The position numbers were made by a program, and so were the translations under genes. A stretch of 52,754 nucleotides of DNA from Bacteroidales bacterium (GTDB lineage: Bacteria; Bacteroidota; Bacteroidia; Bacteroidales; UBA932). The stretch lies in assembly GCA_024398075.1 (NCBI GenBank), contig JAKSJM010000014.1, positions 1-52,754 on the forward strand, read 5' to 3'. Of the stretch, positions 32,780 through 40,543 are shown piece after piece; position 1 is the first letter of the stretch, and each line of letters starts with the position of its first letter. The notes under the pieces are model-generated. The model did not search any database, was not told the DNA's origin, and saw nothing but the letters and a program-made list of their open reading frames with translations.

Positions 32780-34912
32780 CTAATATCTCATGTAAAGCCT
32801 ATATCCGAAACCTGTTGAGGCTGAACCAGTACCGACTTTAGTAGCAGAGCGGTAATACCAAGTTACATTAGAAGCATCCGTAGCAAAATCTCCGCCCATA
32901 ATTCCATACGTAGAACCATAGAGAAGCGCAAATTCAGAAACATTTCCATTCATGTCATATAAGCCGAATTCGTTTGGTTTTTTCTGGGCAACTGGATGCA
33001 CACTAGAAGGGTAAAGCCAAGCAACTTCACCTGCATTATCGCTTCCGGAATATTTGAAATGAGGCTTAGCATCATCAATGCCATAGTCTGCAATGGTATA
33101 ATTAGTCGAATCATACATCAGATCTCCACCATTTGAAGCAAGCAACCAATGACGAATATCTGGTATTTCAAATGTCACTCCTGTAAGTTCATTCAACTTG
33201 TCAAGGAATTTTTTATAATTAGAAACATTAATATAGTTGAGCGGATAATTGTCTCCCTTTGGCGATGAAGGTGCTTCCACACCCATCACAGCCTTGTAGA
33301 GAGCATTTGTGACCTCAGTCTCGCCCATAGCATAGGTATTCGGAATATAGTTCATATAACCGCTCTTTGAAGTACGAACTTTTCCATGGAATTCCTTCAT
33401 CTTGAACTTCACGCCATTCACCACGAAACCGGCGTCTTCAGGCTTGGATGCCTCCTGAGTGACAGTAAAGGTGGCCATAGGATATTGCCTTCCATCACGA
33501 TTGGTGAAAGATACAGAGACCGTGGCAGTCCTTTCAGTCTCCATTGGATTTGCATCAGCATGGAAGTACCTATCCGTCTCATAATAGTAATAATCTTTCA
33601 TAGACTTGGTCTCAGGCACGAGCTTAAGCCAGTTTTTGTCTGATTTGAAAACAAGTCTATCACGGAACGACTCGTCAAAATCGTCGATTTCAATCTCCTC
33701 TGGGAAAGAAATTGACGACTCAAAATAGATATCAACGTCACCGCCCGTCGCTGGAATCGGTTTAAGCGAGGTGGAGATGTCGACATACATGTAGTTAAGC
33801 TTGATTTTCTTCAGGATCGAGGTTCCATTATTATGGACAAGCAGAACATTGACTTCCACAGCATCAGCTTGGGCATACCAATCTGAATAGTCTTCGCCTT
33901 TGCTATTTTTGGCTACAGGAGGTACGATGCAGATGTACTTGGTGATAACTGGATCAGGCTGTCCGGAGTACCATTTCGTGGTGTAGGTCTTATACGCTTT
34001 CCATCCTGATTCGTAACCTATGCCTTCAAGCCATACAGACATGTTGTATTCGCCCTCCTCTGCACCAACTACCTCATAATTAATTCTTACGTCAGCATCT
34101 GAATAAGTGCTACTTGCTGGCATGGTGAAGGTAGTCAGAGCATCCATATCAAACTTGATGTCAAAGGCAATCTTCTTAGGAAGAGTAACTACTGTGCCAT
34201 CAGCAAGTGTAATCACGAGATAGTTAGGATCGCTATTATCGACATCCTGGAAAAGAAGAGTGGTTTCCTCGACAGCCTTGCCGAGAAGAGTCCAGGTAGT
34301 ACCGCCATCGTATGAGACATACCAGTTATTCTCCTCAATCTTGAGCTTCGGTGTAACAGCCTCGGCAGCGACCTTCTGACCATCTGCAAGTAACCACTCG
34401 CCATCAACGGTCCAGTACCACTTGCCATCAGTATCCTGCTTTACAGAGATGACAGGATTGTGGCCATCAGCACCTGCTGCGCCGGTATCGCCCTTGTCAC
34501 CCTTGTCGCCCTTTTCTCCCTGAGCTCCAGTAGCGCCGGTGTCACCCTTGTCGCCCTTGTCGCCTTTCTCGCCCTGAGCACCAGTAGCGCCGGTATCACC
34601 CTTGTCACCCTTATCGCCCTTTTCACCATTCTTGATGGCTGCTGAAGTGCCGTCAGTGAAAAGAATGATATAGCCGTCAGCCACCTGGCTGACTGAAGAT
34701 ACGAACACTTTTTTGTTAAGAGCATCCATGAGGTTTTTGAGCTGGCTTACGTCAGAATTCATTTGTTTCTGAGCGTCCTCCAGAGCCTTGACTCTACTTT
34801 CGAGTGATGCGATGCTGCCCTTGATGGCAGAGTCATCGTACTTCTCGCAACTTGCAAGTCCCAGTACGAATACTGCGGAGAGAAGTAAAGAGATTTTAGA
34901 TAATTTGTTCAT
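32780..34912 (-). CDS. Mosaic surface lipoprotein: coiled coil, collagen repeats, DUF4988-like, BACON-like, FGE-like
   Basis: A 710-aa lipoprotein (lipobox LASC, Cys22). In order it has a coiled coil (32-68, likely trimerising); three 18-residue collagen-like repeats, GEKGDKGDKGDTGATGAQ and variants (96-149); a DUF4988-like region (151-250); an unassigned beta region; a BACON-like domain (about 380-487, ending ATFTVTQEA); and a C-terminal FGE/SUMF1-like domain (about 500-710: MGETEVTNALYKAVMG, FGLYDMNGNVSEF, GFGYRLY). The copper-binding cysteine pair of formylglycine-generating enzymes is absent, so the last domain is probably a binding fold. The 740-aa frame starts earlier, but ATG 34912 begins the signal peptide. 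It is divergent from a membrane LuxR-type regulator. Confidence 0.8.
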   Translation of the reverse strand: MNKLSKISLLLSAVFVLGLASCEKYDDSAIKGSIASLESRVKALEDAQKQMNSDVSQLKNLMDALNKKVFVSSVSQVADGYIILFTDGTSAAIKNGEKGDKGDKGDTGATGAQGEKGDKGDKGDTGATGAQGEKGDKGDKGDTGAAGADGHNPVISVKQDTDGKWYWTVDGEWLLADGQKVAAEAVTPKLKIEENNWYVSYDGGTTWTLLGKAVEETTLLFQDVDNSDPNYLVITLADGTVVTLPKKIAFDIKFDMDALTTFTMPASSTYSDADVRINYEVVGAEEGEYNMSVWLEGIGYESGWKAYKTYTTKWYSGQPDPVITKYICIVPPVAKNSKGEDYSDWYAQADAVEVNVLLVHNNGTSILKKIKLNYMYVDISTSLKPIPATGGDVDIYFESSISFPEEIEIDDFDESFRDRLVFKSDKNWLKLVPETKSMKDYYYYETDRYFHADANPMETERTATVSVSFTNRDGRQYPMATFTVTQEASKPEDAGFVVNGVKFKMKEFHGKVRTSKSGYMNYIPNTYAMGETEVTNALYKAVMGVEAPSSPKGDNYPLNYINVSNYKKFLDKLNELTGVTFEIPDIRHWLLASNGGDLMYDSTNYTIADYGIDDAKPHFKYSGSDNAGEVAWLYPSSVHPVAQKKPNEFGLYDMNGNVSEFALLYGSTYGIMGGDFATDASNVTWYYRSATKVGTGSASTGFGYRLYMRY
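34463..34627 (-). repeat. Three tandem 54-bp collagen-coding repeats
   Basis: Three consecutive 54-bp units each encode GEKGDKGDKGDTGATGAQ or a close variant. The units differ mainly at third codon positions, so selection has kept the protein repeat. Copy number is likely to vary between strains by slipped pairing. Confidence 0.85.
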
Positions 34913-34953
34913 ATTGATGTGATTTAAAATTGAATTTTCGGGATGCGTTTTCA

Positions 34954-34984
34954 CAAAAATATGATGAATTAGTCCAAAATCAAT
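34954..34984 (-). promoter_or_regulatory. Promoter for the mosaic lipoprotein
   Basis: On the minus strand: ATTG (34984-34981), 19 nt, then TATTTTTG (34961-34954). There is one mismatch in -33. The leader is about 36 nt. Confidence 0.6.
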
Positions 34985-35001
34985 GAGTAATTGCTTACTC
35001 A
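34984..35001. promoter_or_regulatory. Inverted repeat next to the lipoprotein promoter, possible operator
   Basis: TGAGTAA, 4 nt, TTACTCA forms 7-bp arms. It overlaps the -33 element of the minus-strand lipoprotein promoter by one base, a position suited to binding by a dimeric regulator. Confidence 0.4.
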
Positions 35002-35025
35002 AAGGTCAAAATGAGTACTTATTTT

Positions 35026-35039
35026 TGCTCTAAAGAGCA
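35026..35039. promoter_or_regulatory. Second inverted repeat in the divergent region
   Basis: TGCTCT, AA, AGAGCA: 6-bp arms, ending 30 nt before the regulator ATG at 35070. Its sequence differs from the first inverted repeat. It may be an operator for autoregulation or a small hairpin. Confidence 0.3.
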
Positions 35040-35069
35040 CTTTTTTATATCTTGCAATTAGTTTTTCGT

Positions 35070-36176
35070 ATGATTTCGCTGAAACGTCTATTCATATTTC
35101 TTTTTTGTGGCATACTGCTCGTGCAGTGCGCTACGGATGGACGCGTGTCTTCACGAAATGTCGGACGCTTGCTTGAACAAGCAAATAATGATCTCGCTTT
35201 TTATTGTGATGATGCAGCATGGGAAAAAGCTGTGGCGATAGAGAAGTTTGCTAGGGAGAATGAGATTGATAGCCTTGTCTGTAAGGCTCTTGTCATCAAG
35301 GGAAAGGTATGTGATTATGCGGATGTGTCAGAAGTAGATAATCGTAATGATGAAGCTCTAGCGTATCTTCAGGAGGCAGCATTTGTCGCTGATGCGCAAG
35401 GTATGACCTATGAACGAGCTCTGACTAGGTATTTGATTTCTGAGGTTTATGTAAATAAGAATAGATGGAGTCGTGACTCAATTGATGGTGCTATATACTA
35501 CTTGGCAGGAAAGTGGCTCGATGAGGGTGTAAGAATAGCTGATGAAGCAGGGATCAGCACCCTTCAGCGCAAGGCTGTGACTTATAGGCTGAGGTATCTT
35601 AGACAAGGTAATAAGTTCGAGGACGCCATAGCTCTGTGCCATGAAGTGATAAACTCATGCGATGAGGACGATAACCTTACCCTCCAGCAGATGTATGACC
35701 AGCTGATGGGCCTCTATACTAGCATCGGTGATAGCGAGTCTTCTGCCGAAGCCCATGCACAGTATGTACAATATACCCAGCAGCAGATACGCCAGGCCAA
35801 GGATGAGTCGTCATCTGAGGGCTCAAGTTTGTGGATCGTGTTAGCGGTAATTGGTGTGGCGATAGCCTCTGCAGTAGCTGCAGGAATCTTCTCCCATACC
35901 AAAAAAACTAAAGCCAAGGCTGCTAGTGCCAAGGAGAAGAAGTCACCAGCCAAGACACTCGACACCTTAAGTATCAATGATTTGACCCCAAGAGAAAAGG
36001 AGATTGTCCGTTTGATGTCAGAGGGTATGAGTACGGCCGATCTCTCACGCACATTGAATGTCTCAGCCAGGACTGTGAGCAATCATAAGCAGAATATCTA
36101 CAGCAAGCTTGGCGTAAATTCCAGCGCAGAGATGCTGCGCCTCTATGAAGAGTACAAGAATGGCTCTTCAAAGTAA
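35070..36176 (+). CDS. Membrane-bound TPR-like sensor with C-terminal LuxR-type HTH
   Basis: A 368-aa predicted one-component regulator. Residues 1-20 form a signal sequence ending LLVQC, a possible lipobox at Cys20. Residues 30-245 are helical and TPR-like (AIAL, EALAYLQEAAFVA), probably periplasmic. A transmembrane segment spans about 253-274. After a Lys/Ala-rich linker comes a LuxR/FixJ HTH (about 305-352: LTPREKEIVRLMSEGMSTA and SARTVSNHKQNIYSKLGV) in the cytoplasm. This layout fits Bacteroidetes TPR-TM-HTH regulators. It is divergent from the mosaic lipoprotein gene and 9 nt before the DUF819 gene, both candidate targets. The in-frame start at 35052 is non-ATG and was rejected. Confidence 0.8.
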   Translation: MISLKRLFIFLFCGILLVQCATDGRVSSRNVGRLLEQANNDLAFYCDDAAWEKAVAIEKFARENEIDSLVCKALVIKGKVCDYADVSEVDNRNDEALAYLQEAAFVADAQGMTYERALTRYLISEVYVNKNRWSRDSIDGAIYYLAGKWLDEGVRIADEAGISTLQRKAVTYRLRYLRQGNKFEDAIALCHEVINSCDEDDNLTLQQMYDQLMGLYTSIGDSESSAEAHAQYVQYTQQQIRQAKDESSSEGSSLWIVLAVIGVAIASAVAAGIFSHTKKTKAKAASAKEKKSPAKTLDTLSINDLTPREKEIVRLMSEGMSTADLSRTLNVSARTVSNHKQNIYSKLGVNSSAEMLRLYEEYKNGSSK

Positions 36177-36185
36177 CTATTTGAT

Positions 36186-37331
36186 ATGCAGACACTATAT
36201 ACTATATTGATTGTGCTGGCGTTCCTGACATTGCCTGCGGGCGTGCTGGCTTTGTGTAGGAAGAATAAGGCCCTCGGCAAGGTGGGGCCAGTGCTCATTC
36301 TCTATATCATTGGCTTAATCATTGGAAATATCTTCCATCCAGCGTCGATGGCGCAGGTGCAGGACCTCATGAGTAGTGCAATGGTTCCGATAGCCATCCC
36401 GCTACTGCTGTTTGGATGCACGTTCCAGAAGAGCGAGACGCGCTCGCAGCTTCTCGCGCTCCTTACTGCCATAGTCTCTGTGGTCATCGTCACGGTGATA
36501 GGTTTCTATGTATTCGGACGCCACATCGAGGATGGTGCTAAAATCGGCGCTATGCTCACAGGAGTGTATTCTGGTGGCACCATGAACCTCGCTGCGTTGA
36601 AGACAATGCTTGGCGTGGATGAGGCTACATTCATTCTTTTGAACTCTTACGACATGGTGGTCAGCTTCCTCTATCTCAGCGCGCTGATGGCATTTGGTAT
36701 ACGCCTCGTGAGGAAATGGCTTCCAAATGAGACGCTTCCGCAGAGTGACTTCAAGGCTGAGGAGCAGGGGAGTGCCAGCCCATACAAAGGCCTCTTCACC
36801 CGTGAGGGACTGAAGGATGCCGGCGTGCTCATGGGCGCTACAGTCATCATTGTGGCTCTGGCTGCCGGAATCGGACTCATCTGCCCAGATGGCTGGTTTA
36901 TGACAGTCTTCATCCTGGCACTCACCACATTTGGTATTGCAGCGTCATTCATTCCTACCGTGAAGAAGCGCAAGTATGCAGAAGAAATCGGTATGTATGC
37001 CATCTATGTTTTCTCCATTGTAGTGGCTTCCATGGCCGATTTGAGCAAGTTTGACATCATGAGTAGCCTGAATACCATTGGCTATCTCGTGCTCATGGTA
37101 TTGGGCTCATTCTTGCTTAATCTCGTGTTTGCAAAGCTTCTCAAGATAGATGCCGACACCATGACGGTCGCTTCTGTGAGCTTCATTTGCTCGCCACCAT
37201 TTGTCCCGCTCATCTCGACAGTGATGAAGAATCGCCGAGTGCTTGTAGCTGGCCTCGCCATCGGTATCATTGGCTATGCGATAGGAAATTATCTGGGCTT
37301 CGCGATGTATCAGCTGCTGAAGCTTCTGTAA
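36186..37331 (+). CDS. DUF819-family integral membrane protein
   Basis: A 381-aa inner membrane protein with about 10 transmembrane helices, of the DUF819 (YjcL-like) family, related to anion or carboxylate transporters. Features include LILYIIGLIIGNIFHP, the Gly-rich GVYSGGTMNLAALKTMLGVD and a C-terminal SPPFVPLISTVMKNRRVL. The N-terminal half and C-terminal half look like a repeated bundle. It follows the LuxR-type regulator by 9 nt and ends at a hairpin terminator. Substrate unknown. Confidence 0.85.
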   Translation: MQTLYTILIVLAFLTLPAGVLALCRKNKALGKVGPVLILYIIGLIIGNIFHPASMAQVQDLMSSAMVPIAIPLLLFGCTFQKSETRSQLLALLTAIVSVVIVTVIGFYVFGRHIEDGAKIGAMLTGVYSGGTMNLAALKTMLGVDEATFILLNSYDMVVSFLYLSALMAFGIRLVRKWLPNETLPQSDFKAEEQGSASPYKGLFTREGLKDAGVLMGATVIIVALAAGIGLICPDGWFMTVFILALTTFGIAASFIPTVKKRKYAEEIGMYAIYVFSIVVASMADLSKFDIMSSLNTIGYLVLMVLGSFLLNLVFAKLLKIDADTMTVASVSFICSPPFVPLISTVMKNRRVLVAGLAIGIIGYAIGNYLGFAMYQLLKLL

Positions 37332-37336
37332 AAGAA

Positions 37337-37363
37337 AAAGCATCGGAGATTATCCGATGCTTT
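37337..37363. terminator. Terminator hairpin between convergent genes
   Basis: AAAGCATCGGA (37337-37347) pairs with TCCGATGCTTT (37353-37363) around loop GATTA: 11 bp. The A/T-rich flanks allow use from both sides. Confidence 0.75.
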
Positions 37364-37365
37364 GT

Positions 37366-38562
37366 TCACTCTACATAAAGTAGCAATCCCTTCAAATACT
37401 CGCCCTCTGGGTGGTAGATGCTCACCGCGTGGTCGGCTGGCTGGTTAAGCCTGTCGATGATACGCACCTTGCGGCCAGTCGATGCGGCTGCTGAGAAGAT
37501 GGCAAGTGCAAATGCTTCCTTGTCCACTGCCTGCGAACAGCTGAATGTGAACACCAGTCCTCCTGGAGCTACCTTCGCGATGGCGGCGGCGTTCAGTCTC
37601 TGATATGCCCTCACTGCATTTGGAATGGCACCGCGATGCTTCGCGAATGCAGGTGGGTCGACGATGATCATGTCGTACTTGTCCTCTGGAGCGTTCTTCA
37701 CAAACTCGATGGCGTCGCAGCAATAGCTGGTGTGTGAGTCGGCAGGGAAGCCATTGAGGGCGACGTTCTTGTCTACAAGATACATGGCCTTCGCCGAGCT
37801 GTCCACTGAATCGACGTGCTTCGCGCCCTCTGCGAGAGCGTAGATGGAGAAACCTCCGGTGTAGCAGAAGAGGTTCAGCACAGAACGGCCCTTCGCGTAC
37901 TTGCCCACGAGGGCGCGGTTCTCGCGCTGGTCGAGGAAGAAACCAGTCTTTTGGCCTTCGGTCCAATTCACAATGAACTTGTGACCGTTCTCGAGCACCA
38001 CTTGCTGCGCGTCGTCGAATCCTTCCTTCTTATAGAGGTAGCCGTCGATGAGGTCGAGGCCAGCCTTGAATGGGGCAGTGCCAGAACTCTTGTCGTAGAC
38101 GGCCTTCAGGTCGTCGCCGTAAATCTCCTGGAGCGCCTCGCAAATCTGCTTCTTCGCCCTGAACATGCCGGCTGAGTGTGCCTGCATGACGCAAACTCCA
38201 TCATAATAGTCAATGATGAGGCCAGGGAGATTGTCGCCCTCACCATGTACGAGGCGATAGCAGTTCGTGCCGTGGTCGAGTGTGGCGAGGCCTACGGCCA
38301 TTCTGGCCTGGAGGGCGCTGCGCAGTTTCACCACCCAGAAATCTGGCGCGAGCACGTCAGCGTCGAAGCTGAGGATGCGTACGGCAATGGATCCGATCTG
38401 ATAGTGACCTGCCGCAAGCATCTTTCCATCGGCGCCGTAAACGCCTACTACATCACCCTCTGCTGGATTACCTACTACCTGAGCAATGGCTCCTGAGAAT
38501 ACCCATGGGTGAAATCTCTTGATCGATTCCTCACGACCTTTCTTCAATATTACCTTGACCAT
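37366..38562 (-). CDS. RlmI-like 23S rRNA (cytosine-C5) methyltransferase
   Basis: A 398-aa cytoplasmic SAM-dependent methyltransferase. It has an N-terminal PUA RNA-binding domain (about 1-75: LKKGREESIKRFHPWVFSGAI), an RNase H-like middle region, and a Rossmann domain with RSVLNLFCYTGGFSIYAL (SAM motif I), VDSVDSS, IIVDPPAFAKHRG (the DPP catalytic region) and VFTFSCSQ with the second cysteine. These match the RlmI/YccW family, which modifies 23S rRNA. It is the last gene of a three-gene minus-strand operon and overlaps the exonuclease gene by 32 nt. Confidence 0.88.
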   Translation of the reverse strand: MVKVILKKGREESIKRFHPWVFSGAIAQVVGNPAEGDVVGVYGADGKMLAAGHYQIGSIAVRILSFDADVLAPDFWVVKLRSALQARMAVGLATLDHGTNCYRLVHGEGDNLPGLIIDYYDGVCVMQAHSAGMFRAKKQICEALQEIYGDDLKAVYDKSSGTAPFKAGLDLIDGYLYKKEGFDDAQQVVLENGHKFIVNWTEGQKTGFFLDQRENRALVGKYAKGRSVLNLFCYTGGFSIYALAEGAKHVDSVDSSAKAMYLVDKNVALNGFPADSHTSYCCDAIEFVKNAPEDKYDMIIVDPPAFAKHRGAIPNAVRAYQRLNAAAIAKVAPGGLVFTFSCSQAVDKEAFALAIFSAAASTGRKVRIIDRLNQPADHAVSIYHPEGEYLKGLLLYVE

Positions 38563-39361
38563 TGTTTTCTTTCTTTTTCTTCTTCCTTAGATAATACTTT
38601 CTTCTTGCAGCTGCGTTTCTGCTCTTTTTCTTCTTTTTCTTTTCCTTGTCAGCAGCTTTCTCGGCAGCAAGTTCTGCTCTCTTTTTTTCTTCCTCAGCCT
38701 TTTTTAAAGCTCTTTCTTCTCTAGCTTTCTGCTGCTGTTGGAATTGATTTGGATTTCTTTCTTCTTCAGTAAGTGGGTGTTTTTCTGATTCAAGCAGTTT
38801 TAGATACATCTCTCTGCACACCCACGCATCCATAGCACCATACTTTTGCTGCGCCTCGGACAATGGTTCCGCTTCCCAGTTTGAGAGCTGCTGGCTCTTG
38901 GATATCTTTATTCCTAAGATATTTGCTGCAAGTTTCTTTACACCCTTGTCGCGTATACCATACTCCCATCCTATCTGCTGGAGGTCAACAAATGATTCGG
39001 GAGTGAAGCCAAAGTCTCTCTTTAGCCTTCTGATATCGTCTCCGACTGCTGCTCCAATTTTGAGGATGTCTTTGTTTCCAAGGATGTCTGCAAGTCCTCT
39101 TCTCATACCTAGCTTCTTAACCCGGAAAAGATAAGCCTTGTCTGGTCCTGAAAGCTGAACGAGTGCCACTCCATTTGATTTCTGATGTGGCTCGAAAACT
39201 GGCTTAGATTCTGTGTCAAAGCCTATTATACTCTGACTCTTCAAGTATTTTAGAGCTTCGTTATAAAGTTTGCCAGGATGTTCAACGACAACGATTGTGC
39301 CGCTGAACGTAGTAAGTGGCAGCTTTTCGATCTCTTCGTTGCTTATACTAATTTGATACAT
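38531..39361 (-). CDS. RNase D-like 3'-5' exonuclease with Lys-rich tail
   Basis: A 276-aa DEDD-family exonuclease. The Exo I motif is IGFDTES (Asp49, Glu51). The Exo II region contains LKIGAAVGDDIRRLK. Exo III contains QKYGAMDAWVCREMY with the last Asp. There is no HRDC domain, unlike RNase D. From about residue 195 the chain becomes a charged helical tail rich in Lys, Glu and Ala, ending in runs of lysine, a likely RNA-binding extension. ATG 39361 gives a standard domain start; a further in-frame start at 39388 is possible. It overlaps genes on both sides (14 nt upstream, 32 nt downstream). Confidence 0.85.
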   Translation of the reverse strand: MYQISISNEEIEKLPLTTFSGTIVVVEHPGKLYNEALKYLKSQSIIGFDTESKPVFEPHQKSNGVALVQLSGPDKAYLFRVKKLGMRRGLADILGNKDILKIGAAVGDDIRRLKRDFGFTPESFVDLQQIGWEYGIRDKGVKKLAANILGIKISKSQQLSNWEAEPLSEAQQKYGAMDAWVCREMYLKLLESEKHPLTEEERNPNQFQQQQKAREERALKKAEEEKKRAELAAEKAADKEKKKKKKSRNAAARRKYYLRKKKKKENNGQGNIEERS

Positions 39362-40499
39362 AGTAGTCGATGCTAACTGCGCTTTCAACTACTGTGTAGT
39401 CGGATGCGTTCTTTCTTGTGTAACGGTATTCGTCCGTGAACTTTTGCGCAGAGTCGTATGAAAGTGGATCAAGACCCTTTACAGGGATGGTTTCATAAAC
39501 TGCAAATGATGGTTCTGCAATATAATGCGTAAAGATATTCTCGTCTCTGAGGTATCTATAGCATTCCTTTGCCACTAAATCACTGAGGGTGATGAATTTC
39601 AAATCCTGTGAAATGATCTTTCTGCAGGCTACATTTGACTCTGACTGGACGAGCATGATTTCCTTGAGCTCCATACGAAGTCTCTCTGGGTCAAACTGAT
39701 CAGCATCCATCACGATGGCGTCAATCTGCTTCTCACCTCCGTTCTTTCTATATCTTTCAAGGAAGTCCTTGAGCACATTGGTCGAGTCACACTCGAAAGA
39801 CTGAACTGCGCTATGGCTTGTTCTCTTTCCTAGGATTTTTTCATAAATGCCTGATTCTGATGTGGTCTTGTCAGTTATTACACCTACGAATCCTGCTTGT
39901 TTTTTCACGAGCTCGATAGGTGAAATGACATTGATGAAAGCCTTCGTGGACTTAGTCAATGTGTCTACGTCAAATTTTCCATACTCAGCCATGTGTGGTG
40001 ATGCCAGAATGACGATCTTAGCTCTTGGCTGCTTATCCATCTTCAAGGTGTCGAATGCTGCAATGCTGCAAGCTGTATCTGCTGCCATGAGAAAATCCCT
40101 GACCGTTATCTCTCTAAGAAGGGATGTGTTTTCTTTTCTGGCATAACCATCGAAGGCTGAATTCGCCTGGTCCATATATGCGACGATCTTCTCTCCCGCG
40201 AAGTCGGGGAGTGCGTCAGGCTTGCTGCTTCCGTCTATGTTATCAAAAAAGTCGCTTTTCAGTAGTTTGTGGCAGTAAATCTCACATTCGGATTTCGTGC
40301 CTACGACTGCAATGGCTCCTTCTGATGATTTCTTGCTGTACATCCCCATAAGCTGGAGATTGTACCTTTCGTCTCCGCTGAGGATGCTCTCCACCAGCGG
40401 GATAGTCTGCTTGCCTACTTGTACGTCTTTTTTGCAGCTCACCGTCATGGTCGCTGCAAGGGCGCAGAGGCTTAGTAGATATGATTTCGCTAATCTCAT
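39348..40499 (-). CDS. Lipoprotein of unknown function
   Basis: A 383-aa lipoprotein with a signal peptide ending TVSC (Cys22). I do not recognise the family. The mature part has alternating alpha/beta character, with segments such as AGEKIVAYMDQANSAFDGYA, RAKIVILASPHMAEYGKFD, AGFVGVITDKTTSESGIYE and KQIDAIVMDADQF. These suggest a two-lobed periplasmic-binding-type or SGNH-like fold, but no ligand or catalytic site is identifiable. It is the first gene of the operon with the exonuclease and methyltransferase, overlapping the exonuclease start by 14 nt. Confidence 0.65.
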   Translation of the reverse strand: MRLAKSYLLSLCALAATMTVSCKKDVQVGKQTIPLVESILSGDERYNLQLMGMYSKKSSEGAIAVVGTKSECEIYCHKLLKSDFFDNIDGSSKPDALPDFAGEKIVAYMDQANSAFDGYARKENTSLLREITVRDFLMAADTACSIAAFDTLKMDKQPRAKIVILASPHMAEYGKFDVDTLTKSTKAFINVISPIELVKKQAGFVGVITDKTTSESGIYEKILGKRTSHSAVQSFECDSTNVLKDFLERYRKNGGEKQIDAIVMDADQFDPERLRMELKEIMLVQSESNVACRKIISQDLKFITLSDLVAKECYRYLRDENIFTHYIAEPSFAVYETIPVKGLDPLSYDSAQKFTDEYRYTRKNASDYTVVESAVSIDYYVSN

Positions 40500-40522
40500 A
40501 ATTGGAGTTTTGTTACAAACTA

Positions 40523-40530
40523 CAAAGTTA
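40523..40530 (-). promoter_or_regulatory. -7 promoter box for the lipoprotein/exonuclease/methyltransferase operon
   Basis: On the minus strand TAACTTTG lies 23 nt before the ATG at 40499. No -33 match. Confidence 0.4.
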
Positions 40531-40543
40531 ACTAAAAATCTCC

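Noticed and set aside
34463-34627. Tandem 54-bp repeats as a possible CRISPR array
   Set aside because: Units are contiguous without spacers and encode in-frame collagen triplets.
32780-36176. Diversity-generating retroelement at the FGE-like lipoprotein
   Set aside because: No reverse transcriptase, no accessory gene and no template repeat were seen nearby.
37445-37966. 173-aa minus-strand open frame in another frame of the methyltransferase gene
   Set aside because: Arg/His-rich shadow typical of a GC-rich alternative frame.
38570-38720. A/T-rich Lys-coding run as a possible frameshift or sequencing error
   Set aside because: The frame is open on both sides and the downstream end overlaps the next gene normally.
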